Assembly: GCA_963770375.1 (NCBI GenBank)
Contig: CAVYPM010000027.1
Location: 186,001-250,000, forward strand
DNA: 64,000 bases
Source of the DNA: DASVBE01 sp963770375
Lineage (GTDB): Bacteria > Actinomycetota > Actinomycetes > Streptosporangiales > Streptosporangiaceae
Direction of reading: 5' to 3'
This document shows, piece by piece, positions 55,221 through 63,365 of the stretch (positions are counted from its first letter, which is position 1; the number at the start of each line of letters is the position of its first letter). Below the pieces are notes generated by a model. That model worked only from the letters and a program-made list of their open reading frames with translations. It was not told the DNA's origin and did no database searches. Position numbers and translations under genes: made by a program.

Positions 55221-55412
55221 CCTGTCCTGCTCTTCGACGCGACGGCGGATGTAGTCGTCCACCCATTCGGGGAGGATGCGCCGGTAGGCCCCGTCTTTCA
55301 CTGACCGGATCTGCCCGGACAGGACCAGGAACTTGGTCTTGGTCAGCCCGTAGCCGAGCATTTCCGCGACCTCGGCGGTCGAGTACCACTTGCGGGTGAT
55401 GGCCATGCTCAC
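55131..55412 (-). CDS. xis: Excisionase-like helix-turn-helix protein
   Basis: MAITRKWYSTAEVAEMLGYGLTKTKFLVLSGQIRSVKDGAYRRILPEWVDDYIRRRVEEQDRV is a MerR/Xis-type DNA-binding domain of about 65 residues. It has the strong site AAAGGAGG before the GTG (55412; ATG at 55406). The frame remains open to 55131, but the last 25 residues overlap the integrase start and are probably an artefact of a missing base; the natural stop is likely near 55215. It controls excision with the integrase. Confidence 0.75.
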   Translation of the reverse strand: MSMAITRKWYSTAEVAEMLGYGLTKTKFLVLSGQIRSVKDGAYRRILPEWVDDYIRRRVEEQDRVSKRRQRGSLDLSLSQWLRRLRLGDYPRW

Positions 55413-55433
55413 GTTGAACTCCTCCTTTCTGGC

Positions 55434-56946
55434 CTAAATGGCCATGGCGGTTTCTTTGCGGCCAACTCGCCGGTGCTCGCGGGCGCGGACGGCGGAGCCG
55501 AGGGCCAGCTGGGTGCCGCTGGCGAGGGTGTCGCCGGGTCCGTCGTAGGCCCAGGTGCGCAGGATCAGGACGGTGGTTTCGTCGAGGGGCCGGTCCCAGG
55601 GGTCGCGTTCACCGTCGGGGTGGCGCATGGCGCCGGCGGTGGGCGGTGCGGGCGGTGCGGAGCTGGCCGAAGGTGACGGAGTAGCGGCGGGATTTGGTCA
55701 GGAAGTGGCCGCCGTAGCCGAGCATGTGGGCCCACTGCCGGAACCGGGCGGTGGCCGGGGTACTGGCCGCAGCCGAGCTGCCAGGCAGCAGGTGATCATG
55801 CGCTGGTAGTGGCGGGAGCAGCGCACGCCCTGCGAGGTCAGCCAGGGTGCGCAGGGGCCGGGCGGGGATGCCGGGGCGTCGAGGGCTTTGGTGGCGTACT
55901 TGGCGATGTAGTTGGCCACGGCCTGGACCGAGAGCTTGCTCCCGGTGCCGGGCAGGACCGGGTCGTGGCGGATGGGCCGGGCATCGGTCTGGGTGCCGAA
56001 GCTCAGCCGGACCGGGAGCTGCCCGCCGCCGGGGTCAGCGGTGATGGCCACCGCTGCGGCGGCCTGGCGGATCGCGTCGCACAGCAGGTCCGCGGTGAAG
56101 GCCGGGGGCGGCGGGCTGTAGGCGTCGTCGCGGCCGCGGGCGGGGGTGCGTCCAGGCGGATGATGGCGTGGAAGTGGACCACGCCGCGGGCCTGGTACTC
56201 GGCGACCTTGACGTAGCGGACCCGCACCAGCGCCCGCAGCCGCCGCTGGGACAGCCCGGCCAGGGCGGCGAGTCTGCGGGGCAGGTAGGTGATGAACCGG
56301 CGCCACAGATCGGCGGCGCAGGCGTTGAACAGCACCGCGGCGGTGTAGTCGTAGCAGTCGCCGCACAGCGGCCGTCCTAGCCGGGGGTCGTCGGGGTGGT
56401 GGCGGATGGGGCAGGAGATGTCGCGGCCGTGCGGGCAGGCCCGCTGGGCTGCGTCGCGGCGGGGTCGGCAGGGCAGGACGGTCTGGCCGCGCATCCGCCG
56501 GGCGTGGACCGGGCCGAAGGACGGGGCGGTGAAGGTGGCGAACACGCACGGGTGCGCCGGCGACCGGTTCGGGGATGCCCTTGCCGCCGGTCAGCCCGGC
56601 GCGCACGAGCTGGCGGGCGTCGCGCTTGTAGACGCCCGAGCACGGCGGGCAGACGGTTTCGCGGCGGTTGCCGCACGCGGTCAGCAGCGCCCCGCCGGGT
56701 TCGGTAGCGGTGTCGTAGACCGGCCGCAGTTCGCCGGTGGCCAGGTCGATGGCGTCGATGCGGCCTTTGAGCCGGACCGGGTGGCGGCACAGGCCGGTGC
56801 GCTCGGCCTGGCTGATCTCCTCGGTGCAGCTCGGCCCAGGTCAGGGTCAGCGCCGGGGCCGCCGGTGATTCCGCCCGTCCCCGGACCAGCAGGCAGCCGG
56901 GCCGGGGAGGGACGGGACCGCGACGGTCCCGGAAGCCGTCATGCAC
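55434..56946 (-). pseudogene. AICE replication initiator (RepSA-like), frameshifted
   Basis: Successive frames read LTLTWAELH, CTEEISQAERTGLCRHPVRLKGRIDAIDLATGELRPVYDTATEPGGALLTACGNRRETVCPPCSGVYKRDARQLVRAGLTGGKGIPE, then MFATFTAPSFGPVHARRMRGQTVLPCRPRRD, CGDCYDYTAAVLFNACAADLWRRF, and YVKVAEYQARGVVHFHAIIRLD with the metal-binding HxH motif of rolling-circle Rep proteins. A later frame has YIAKYATKAL, then LGYGGHFLTKSRRYSVTFGQLRTAR, and DPWDRPLDETTVLILRTWAYDG. About 500 residues. GTG 56946 overlaps the stop of the transfer gene. Confidence 0.75.
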
Positions 56947-57779
56947 CGGTCCCGTGGCGGCGCAGTTGTGCGGCGTAGCTGGCCAGGTGCTTGATGTCGG
57001 CGTCGGAGAGGTAGGCGGCTTTGACCCGGCGGGGCACGCCGGTCTCGGACAGCAGCCAGGACACCCCGCGTGCGAGGGGGTCGATGGTGGCGGCTGAGTA
57101 GCCTTCCCCGGCCCAGCCGTGGCCGAGGACGGTGTCGGAGGAGGAGTCGGTGGTGCAGCGGAAGGCCCACCGGTAGCCGAACAGGTCCCGCAGGGACGGG
57201 TCGATGACCTGGTGCGAGGGCCGCTGGGTGGCCAGGATGACGATCACCCCGGCGGCGCGGCCGCGGGCGACCAGGTCGCGGGTCAGGGCAGCGAACTCGC
57301 CTTGCTGCTTCTTGTCGCCCACGGTGGCGGAGAAGTAGGCGTACTCGTCGATGACGACCAGGTAGATGTCACCGTCGTCCGCGGGTGATCTTGCGCAGGC
57401 CGGCGGCCAGCAGGTGGTCGTAGCGGTCGTTCATGATCTGCTGCAAGGTGCGCAGGCAGTCGAGGGCGGCGGTCATGGACGGGCCGATGAAGTGGTCGGC
57501 GCAGTGCCGCCAGGGGCCCAGTTCGACCTGCTTGCCGTCGATCAGGACCAGCTTGCAGTCGCCGGACAGGGCGCCGTGGGCGGTGATCAGGTTCAGGGCG
57601 TTGGACTTGCCGCCGCCGGGTTCGCCGCCGAGCAGCATGTTGCGCTCGGCCAGGTCCACGCAGACCTGCTCGCCGGTCTCGTCCAGACCCAGGTGGACCG
57701 GGCCGAACATCGACAGCGGGAACACCGGCACCGCTGCCTGCACCATGGCAGGAGCCGGGCCGGTGATGGTGGTGGTCAT
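56939..57779 (-). pseudogene. FtsK/SpoIIIE-like DNA translocase (TraB-type), one frameshift
   Basis: A protein of about 280 residues. Walker A is LLGGEPGGGKSNALNLI; the second frame has LVVIDEYAYFSATVGDKKQQGEFAALTRDLVARGRAAGVIVILATQRPSHQVIDPSLRDLFGYRWAFRCTT with the Walker B DE pair and the FtsK-like ATQRP motif. The shift is near 57378. ATG 57779 has the strong site AAAGGAGGTCACC. Such ATPases move double-stranded DNA between mycelial cells during AICE transfer. Confidence 0.85.
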
Positions 57780-57851
57780 GGTGACCTCCTTTCAAGGGTT
57801 CTGGCCTCGGCCAGGCCCCGGCACGGAGCTGGGGACCTGGCCGGGCGGTGA

Positions 57852-58505
57852 TCAGGTGGTGCGGCCGCCGTCGAGCGCGGCCAGGTGGCGGGCCGCCTTG
57901 GGCGGCAGGTTCCGGCCTTCTGTGTCGCGGTCTGGCCCGAGGGCCTGGAGCGGTGAGGGCACGGTGACGGTGGCGGCGAGGGTGTCGCGGCGGATGATGT
58001 CGATGGTCACCAGCTGGGACCAGCGCACGTTGCGGGTGACGCGGGCTTCGCGGGCGTAGCAGGCGGCGCGCAGCTCGCCGATGTGGGCCTCGAAGTCCTC
58101 GGCGCAGATACCGGCGCGGCACAGCACCCAGGACCGTTCCCCGACCCGGGTGGGACGGGTCCACAGGATCAGCGGCAGCCGGCCCGCACGGGTGTGCAGG
58201 CGGGCTTCGTAGCAGAGCCGCTGGAGGCGGTGGCGGCCCAGGACGCACCAGAACCGGCGGGTGATGAACCGCCGCGTAACCGGTACGGCCAGCAGGACCG
58301 CGAGCAGGGCGCCGAGCAGCACGCCTGCCCAGGTGATGGTGACGAGCAGGGCCAGCCGCCACAGGGCGGCGCCGAGCACGGAGGCGATGGCCAGTTCGGT
58401 GCGCCACCGCCAGGCGGTGCCCGCCGCCGAGCGGTGGAACGCGACGAACAGGCCATCAAGGGCGTAGGGGTTGTTGCGCTGGTTGCGGTAGGTGGTTGCA
58501 GGCAT
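57852..58505 (-). CDS. AICE membrane protein (SpdB-like position)
   Basis: A 217-residue protein with two hydrophobic helices (TELAIASVLGAALWRLALLVTITWAGVLLGALLAVLLAVPV) after RNQRNNPYALDGLFVAFHRSAAGTAW, then a soluble part with CYEARLHTRAGRLPLILWTRPTRVGERSWVLCRAGICAEDFEAHIGELRAACYAREARVTRN. ATG 58505 with an AAGGCGG site is preferred. Just upstream of the TraB-type gene, where pSAM2-type elements have spread proteins. Function inferred from position. Confidence 0.65.
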   Translation of the reverse strand: MPATTYRNQRNNPYALDGLFVAFHRSAAGTAWRWRTELAIASVLGAALWRLALLVTITWAGVLLGALLAVLLAVPVTRRFITRRFWCVLGRHRLQRLCYEARLHTRAGRLPLILWTRPTRVGERSWVLCRAGICAEDFEAHIGELRAACYAREARVTRNVRWSQLVTIDIIRRDTLAATVTVPSPLQALGPDRDTEGRNLPPKAARHLAALDGGRTT

Positions 58506-58534
58506 GGTGGTTACCGCCTTGTCAGGGTGGGGGG

Positions 58535-58897
58535 TCAGGTCGGCGCGGGTGATGCGCCGGTCCGGGCCGGGGGTGAAATGCAGCACGGGCGCTGTGGCCA
58601 GCTCGTCGCCGTGCAGGTAGGTGTCACAGGCCGGGCACCAGTACCAGCGGCGGGCCGCTTCGGTGCCGGGCCCCCAGGCGTCGATGCGCAGCACCAGGTG
58701 CGGCCGGGTGCCGGGTTCACGGGTGCGGGTTCGAGCTGTTCGGTGATGCAGGCCAGCGGCCAGGCCGCGCCGCAGTCACCGCAGATCAGGGCCGTTTCGG
58801 TGGTGCCATCGGCATTGGTCAGCTCATGGGCGCTGACGTCGTTGCTGGCGCAGTCGGGGCAGACCCGCTGGTGCTCGATGACCCGGAAGCCGTTCAC
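58535..58897 (-). CDS. Zinc-ribbon hypothetical protein of the AICE
   Basis: Begins VNGFRVIEHQRVCPDCASNDVSAHELTNADGTTETALICGDCGAAWPLACITEQLEPAPVN. The CPDC and CGDC pairs form a zinc ribbon. After about residue 70 another frame (RIDAWGPGTEAARRWYWCPACDTYLHGDELATAPVLHFTPGPDRRITRADLTPHPD) looks like its continuation with a second CPAC, so a frameshift near 58720 is likely and the natural protein is about 130 residues. GTG 58897 overlaps the upstream stop (GTGA). Confidence 0.6.
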   Translation of the reverse strand: MNGFRVIEHQRVCPDCASNDVSAHELTNADGTTETALICGDCGAAWPLACITEQLEPAPVNPAPGRTWCCASTPGGPAPKRPAAGTGARPVTPTCTATSWPQRPCCISPPARTGASPAPT

Positions 58898-59130
58898 CGG
58901 CCACCGCCGGGCGGGGTGTGGGCGCGGATGAGCCGGGCAAGGTCGGCCGCGCTGGTGGCGCGGGTGGTGATCCAGGTTTCGGCGCAGCCCGTGTGGCAGG
59001 GCTGGTTCTGAGCCGGTGACCGGCACAGCGCGGGCTCGCCGCAGATGACGCAGGGTGCCAGCGGGCCGATGCGGGCGCGCCGCCAGTCGAGGAACACCCG
59101 GCCGGGCGTAACGCTGGTAGCGTGGGGCAT
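58894..59130 (-). CDS. Small zinc-binding hypothetical protein, 78 residues
   Basis: MPHATSVTPGRVFLDWRRARIGPLAPCVICGEPALCRSPAQNQPCHTGCAETWITTRATSAADLARLIRAHTPPGGGR. Cysteines in CVIC and C..HTGC arrangement suggest a zinc site. The ATG at 59130 has AGGAGA upstream. The stop overlaps the next gene's GTG. Part of the AICE operon; unknown function. Confidence 0.6.
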   Translation of the reverse strand: MPHATSVTPGRVFLDWRRARIGPLAPCVICGEPALCRSPAQNQPCHTGCAETWITTRATSAADLARLIRAHTPPGGGR

Positions 59131-59136
59131 GCCAAG

Positions 59137-59211
59137 GTCTCCTGTTCTTGTGATGAGGTAGGGGCGTTCTGGCTGGCCGGGCCGGGGGATGGCCGTCCCC
59201 CAGGCCCGGCA
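59137..59211 (-). repeat. Repeated intergenic hairpin unit, copy 1 (copy 2 at 60593-60670)
   Basis: Two intergenic segments of about 75 bp are nearly the same. Each has a hairpin GGGGGA-TGGCCG-TCCCCC (59184-59201 and 60643-60660) just after an upstream stop, then ends with the ribosome site AACAGGAGA of the following gene on the minus strand. A shared attenuator or RNA-processing site is possible. Confidence 0.65.
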
Positions 59212-59219
59212 CTTTGCTG

Positions 59220-60204
59220 TCAGGCGTTGATGACTTCGCGGGCCAGGGACAGGGCCCGGTGCTTGAGCGGCTCGGGCCGGATCAGGGTCCGGTTGAGCCG
59301 GGTCTCCCACGACCGCGCAGTACGCACGTGGTCGAGGTACTCCCCCGCCGCCTGAACCAGCCCGTAGGCCGTCCCGGCGATCTGCTCGTTGGTGGTGGAG
59401 CCGAACAGCAGCCGCAGCGCGGCGCGGGCCTCCTCGACGTTGCGGGCGACCCGGTCGGTGATCAGCCCTTCGGGGGGCTTGGGGATGAACTGGGTGATGA
59501 ACAGCTCCCGCTGGCCGGGAGTGATGGGGATGGCCAGCAGCTCGCTGGCGAGTTCGGTGTAGCGGCGCATCTCGGCCTGGGCGCCGGTCACGGCGCGGCG
59601 GGCGTCCTCGATGCGGGTCCGCCAGGAGGCCTTGTGGATGAAGGCGAAGGTGGTGCCGGTGCGCTCGCCTTCGAGTTCGGCGGCGCGGAAGGTGTTGGCG
59701 CAGACGATCCGCACGGCGGTGGCGCGCAGCGCGCACGCGCCGGTGCCGTCGTGGCGGTTGGTGATGGCCAGATACGGCAGGGTCGGGCTGTCATCGCCGG
59801 GCAGGGTGATGGGCTCATCGAGCAGGGCCAGGCACCACACCGACCGGCCGCCGTCCAGCACGCCTGCGGTTTCCCACTTGACGTTGGGCTGGGCCAGGAC
59901 GGCCTCGACGATCTCGCCCATCTGGGTGTGGTTGATGACGGTGTAGGTGTCGCGGTTCAGCGACAGGATGGCCCCGGTGTCGGAGCGGGCGATGGACTTC
60001 CAGCCCGGGACGGGCTCATACCGGGGGCCGCCGTCGGCGGTGATGCCGGTCGACGGCGTAGACCTCGGTGGTGATGGGGTCCCAGTCCAGCCCGGCGAGC
60101 TGGCGGGCCTGGTCCCAGGAGCCGGGGTAGTCGGCCAGGACGGTGCCTTCGCGGTGCCAGGGCATCTGGCGGACGGAGAACATGGACTCGACGTTGGCTG
60201 GCAT
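59220..60204 (-). pseudogene. DUF932 protein, one frameshift near the start
   Basis: N-terminal frame: MPANVESMFSVRQMPWHREGTVLADYPGSWDQARQLAGLDWDPITTEVYAVD. Then, after one extra base near 60050, YEPVPGWKSIARSDTGAILSLNRDTYTVINHTQMGEIVEAVLAQPNVKWETAGVLDGGRSVWCLALLDEPI, LAITNRHDGTGACALRATAVRIVCANTFRAAELE and a C-terminal helix-rich part to 59220. Total about 327 residues. DUF932 is common on plasmids and phages; function is unknown. ATG 60204 has AAGGAGA. Confidence 0.75.
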
Positions 60205-60228
60205 GGCAGGTGTCTCCTTGAACTGATG

Positions 60229-60588
60229 TCACGGGTGGGGGTGGCCGGGTGCGGCCGGGATCAGGGCGTAGGCGGCGACGCGGACGCCGTAGTAGTCAAA
60301 GCGCAGCTCGCACAGCTGGTAGCAGCTGCCCTGGTCCTGGCAGTGCTCACTGGTCAGCACGCCGCCGAACCGCATGGCCCATTTGCTGACGGCCCGGGCG
60401 CCGGGCCGGTCGCCGGTGAATTGCAGGCAGATGCGCTGGTCGGAGGAGATGGCGATGTAGCCGGGCTGGGGCAGGCCGGTGGCCTGGTTCATCAGGTCGG
60501 CGGTGCCGACCACGATGGCCCCAATGGGCAGGGGCGGCAGGGCTGCCGCAGCAAGCTGACCCGGGTCAGGGTCGGTGAAGTGGACCAC
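60229..60588 (-). CDS. Hypothetical AICE protein, 119 residues
   Basis: GTG 60588. The body YIAISSDQRICLQFTGDRPGARAVSKWAMRFGGVLTSEHCQDQGSCYQLCELRFDYYGVRVAAYALIPAA aligns by eye with the protein at 60680-61037 (YVCVSRSCQEITLGFG..., SRYGGPIIGTH..., RRGVSVEATAYI). Hence the two are paralogues of an unassigned family. 25 bp before the DUF932 gene. Confidence 0.6.
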   Translation of the reverse strand: MVHFTDPDPGQLAAAALPPLPIGAIVVGTADLMNQATGLPQPGYIAISSDQRICLQFTGDRPGARAVSKWAMRFGGVLTSEHCQDQGSCYQLCELRFDYYGVRVAAYALIPAAPGHPHP

Positions 60589-60679
60589 GGCGGGTCTCCT
60601 GTTCTGGTGATGAGGCAGGGGTCTTCTGGCTGGCCGTGGCCAGGGGGATGGCCGTCCCCCAGGCCCGGCAAGGCTGGTG

Positions 60680-61037
60680 TCAGCTGGTGGCCTGTTCGGG
60701 CCTGATGTAGGCGGTGGCCTCGACGCTCACACCACGCCGGGGAAGGAATGATCAGCGAGCAGCGCACCATGTCGCGGCCGTCGCTGTCGGTCATGTGCGT
60801 GCCGATGATCGGCCCGCCGTAGCGGCTGCCCCAGCGGGTCAGCGCCTCCAGGTCCTCCGGCTTACTGCCGAACCCCAGGGTGATCTCCTGGCAGGACCGC
60901 GACACGCAGACATACCGTGGCGCAGGCAGGTCAGCCAGCAGCTTGACCGCGAGCTTGAGCAGCTCTCCCAGCCGCTTGGGCTGTGCAGGGTCCTGGACCT
61001 GGACGTAGTCGGGGATGGTGATGGCGGTATCGGTCAT
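60680..61037 (-). pseudogene. Hypothetical AICE protein, paralogue of 60229-60588, frameshifted at the end
   Basis: ATG 61037 (site AAAGGAG): MTDTAITIPDYVQVQDPAQPKRLGELLKLAVKLLADLPAPRYVCVSRSCQEITLGFGSKPEDLEALTRWGSRYGGPIIGTHMTDSDGRDMVRCSLIIP. One base in the CCTTCCCCGG tract near 60745 shifts the frame; the alternate frame gives RRGVSVEATAYIRPEQATS and stops at 60680. Natural length about 118, matching its paralogue. Confidence 0.6.
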
Positions 61038-61095
61038 GACGGGCTCCTTTTCTCTGATCGTGAAGCAGGGATGGTTCCGCTCTGGCGGAACCAGG

Positions 61096-61434
61096 TCAGG
61101 CCGCGTGCACGGCCTTGCCGGACGGCACCGGCTCGACGGCATCCGCGCGGAAGGACCGGCGGATCTTGCTGTCACGGCCGACCCACGGTGCGAACACCAG
61201 GCCGCGGACCACGGCAAAGCCATCGAAGGGCACCTTGGGCTCGTCTCCGGCCACCTCGACCCAGATGGTTTCCTTGGTCTCACGGTCGTTGTCGATCGCG
61301 TCCAGCCGCAGCGTCCAGATCAGCCGCCCGTCCGGCGTCGCCGCCTGCCGGGACTTGTCCTTGAAGTCCGGGCGCGGCTTAGCCGCCCCGGCCACCCGGA
61401 ACTGGATGCCGCTCGTGTCGATCAGAAGTCGCAT
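61096..61434 (-). CDS. SCO3933-like regulatory protein
   Basis: A 112-residue protein: MRLLIDTSGIQFRVAGAAKPRPDFKDKSRQAATPDGRLIWTLRLDAIDNDRETKETIWVEVAGDEPKVPFDGFAVVRGLVFAPWV. The start and the DFKDKSRQAATPDGRLIW pattern resemble the family usually called SCO3933 regulatory proteins that opens AICE operons. ATG 61434 with GGGAG upstream. First gene of the minus-strand operon, next to the three operators. Confidence 0.75.
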   Translation of the reverse strand: MRLLIDTSGIQFRVAGAAKPRPDFKDKSRQAATPDGRLIWTLRLDAIDNDRETKETIWVEVAGDEPKVPFDGFAVVRGLVFAPWVGRDSKIRRSFRADAVEPVPSGKAVHAA

Positions 61435-61453
61435 GGGATGCTCCCTCTCTCTA

Positions 61454-61541
61454 ACTGGCTTAAGCCAGTAACGATTTCTTCCGTTGTACTGGCTTAAGCC
61501 AGTATCCGTCAAGACCCCTGGAAGAACTGGCTTGAGCCAGT
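61454..61541. promoter_or_regulatory. Three palindromic operators of the GntR (KorSA-like) repressor
   Basis: ACTGGCTTAAGCCAGT occurs at 61454-61469 and 61488-61503, and ACTGGCTTGAGCCAGT at 61526-61541 (spacings 34 and 38 bp). They fill the divergent promoter region between the AICE operon and the GntR gene, so the repressor probably controls both itself and transfer genes. Confidence 0.85.
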
Positions 61542-61611
61542 CGTGTACGCTGGCGAGCGGCCACAGCCCGCCGGAGCGCGGAGGCCGATAACAGAGGGGA
61601 ACAAGGGGCCA

Positions 61612-62388
61612 ATGAGCCAGGAACAGCGCGCAGAGCGCCAGCCACCAAGCAGGAAGATCGCAGAGGCGATCCGCGACCAGATCGAGTCGGGGGAACTTCA
61701 GCCGGGAGCATTGCTGCCATCCGAGCGAGAACTTGCCAGCGCCCACGGCACCGCGCGGAACACAGCCCGCGAGGCCGTGCGGATTCTCAGTGACGCCGGG
61801 CTAGTGATCACCGATCACGGCCGGGGCAGCTTCGTCCGGACCCAGGCCCCGCTGATCCGGCTGGGCAACGACCGGTACTCACCCCGGCACCGCGAGACCG
61901 GCCTGTCACCGTTCCTGCTGGAGACCGCCAAGCAGGGCAAGGCGGGCCGGTTCGAGGTACTGAGCATCGACCGGGTCCAGCCACCGCCCGGCGTGGCCGA
62001 GCGACTGGGAGTCTCCGCCCGGGCTAAGTCGGTGCTGCGGCGGGAGAACATCTTCTGGGCCGATGACGACCCGGTCAACCGGGTGACAACCTACGTGCCG
62101 TGGGACATCGCCAAAGGCAGCGGACTGCTAGAAGGTGTGGTGCCGCACCAGTTCGGCATCCACGGCGTGCTCGAAGAGCGCGGCCACACCATGACGCGCA
62201 TCAGGGAGGAGGTCAGCACCCGCATGCCCCGGCCCGACGAGACCGCCGCCATGCGGCTGCGGCCCGGCGTGCCGGTGCTCGATGTCTGGCACACCAGTAT
62301 CGATCAGGACGGCGAGCCCTACGAGCTGACCCGGTTCGTCATGCGCGGCGACATGACCGGTCTGCTGTACGACGTGCCTGTCGAATAG
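61612..62388 (+). CDS. GntR-family repressor (KorSA-like, HutC/UTRA)
   Basis: A 258-residue regulator: winged helix SRKIAEAIRDQIESGELQPGALLPSERELASAHGTARNTAREAVRILSDAGLVITDHGRGSFV, and a UTRA ligand domain (EVLSIDRVQPPPGVAERLGVS to the end FVMRGDMTGLLYDVP). ATG 61612 is preceded by AGGGG. pSAM2-type elements use such repressors to silence transfer. Operators above. Confidence 0.9.
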   Translation: MSQEQRAERQPPSRKIAEAIRDQIESGELQPGALLPSERELASAHGTARNTAREAVRILSDAGLVITDHGRGSFVRTQAPLIRLGNDRYSPRHRETGLSPFLLETAKQGKAGRFEVLSIDRVQPPPGVAERLGVSARAKSVLRRENIFWADDDPVNRVTTYVPWDIAKGSGLLEGVVPHQFGIHGVLEERGHTMTRIREEVSTRMPRPDETAAMRLRPGVPVLDVWHTSIDQDGEPYELTRFVMRGDMTGLLYDVPVE

Positions 62389-62397
62389 CGACCCGCC

Positions 62398-63322
62398 GTG
62401 AAACACGCGGCGCTGGCCCGCCTAGGCCTGCTGGCGCTGATCTGGGGATCAGCGTTCCTGTGGATCAAGCTGGCCATCCGCGGGTTCTCACCCGTCGAGG
62501 TCACTCTTGGCCGACTGGCCCTTGGCTCAGCCGTGCTGTTCCCGGTGGTGGCCGCCCGTCACGAGGCCCTACCGCGCTCGGGCCGGGTGTGGGCTCACAT
62601 CGTGGTAGCCGCGCTGTTCGCCAACGCGCTGCCCTACCTGCTGTTTGCCGTCGCCGAGCAGTCCATCAGCTCATCGACGGCCGGGATCATCAACGCGACC
62701 ACACCGCTGTGGACCATGGTCCTGGCCCTGGCCGTGCGCCATCAAAGAGCATCAGCCCGTGGCAGGCGGCCGGGCTGATCGTCGGCTTCGCGGGGACGCT
62801 GCTGATCTTCTCGCCCTGGCGGTCCGCATCCGACATCGCCTCGGCGGGAGGACTGGAGTGCCTGGCCGCCTCAGCCAGCTACGCGGTCAGCTACATCTAC
62901 ATGGACAAGTACCTGGTCCGGCGCGGCATCAGCCCGATCACCCTGTCGGCCTGCCAGCTCGCTGCCGCCGCCGTAATACTGGCTCTCGTCCTGCCTTTTA
63001 ATGGAGCGACGGTTCCGCGACCGAGCCTGGCCAGCGTGACTGGGCTGGCAGTCCTGGGTGTGATCGGGACCGGGGCCGCCTACGTGCTGAACTACCAGAT
63101 CATCAGCAGCGAAGGCGCCACCATCGCCTCGACCGTGACCTACCTGCTGCCCGTCATCGCCATAGTCCTAGGCGTTCTCATCCTGGGAGAGACCATTACC
63201 TCCTGGTCCTGGGCGGAATCGCACTGGTGCTAGTCGGGGTAGCGCTCACCCGCCGCAAACGCCAGCCAGAGCGTGCCGCCGAGCCCAGATCCGCAAGCTC
63301 TTCTGTGCCTAGCCCCACTTGA
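62398..63322 (+). pseudogene. EamA/DMT-family transporter, two frameshifts
   Basis: A ten-helix drug/metabolite transporter of about 305 residues. First frame (GTG 62398): LGLLALIWGSAFLWIKLAIRGFSPVEVTLGRLALGSAVLF, then ALFANALPYLLFAVAEQSISSSTAGIINATTPLWTMVLAL. After a shift near 62745: QAAGLIVGFAGTLLIFSPW, ECLAASASYAVSYIYMDKYL, VTGLAVLGVIGTGAAYVLNY, EGATIASTVTYLLPVIAIVLGVLILGE. After another near 63205: LLVLGGIALVLVGVALTRRKRQ to a stop at 63322. 9 bp after the GntR gene; possible element cargo. Confidence 0.75.
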
Positions 63323-63365
63323 TCCTTGACACGCCCTAGAGATGTTTACGGCCCGCAGGCCGCTG

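Noticed and set aside
57283..58407. Long minus-strand open frame over the TraB-type gene
   Set aside because: The translation is Arg/Pro/His-rich and overlaps recognisable protein in another frame.
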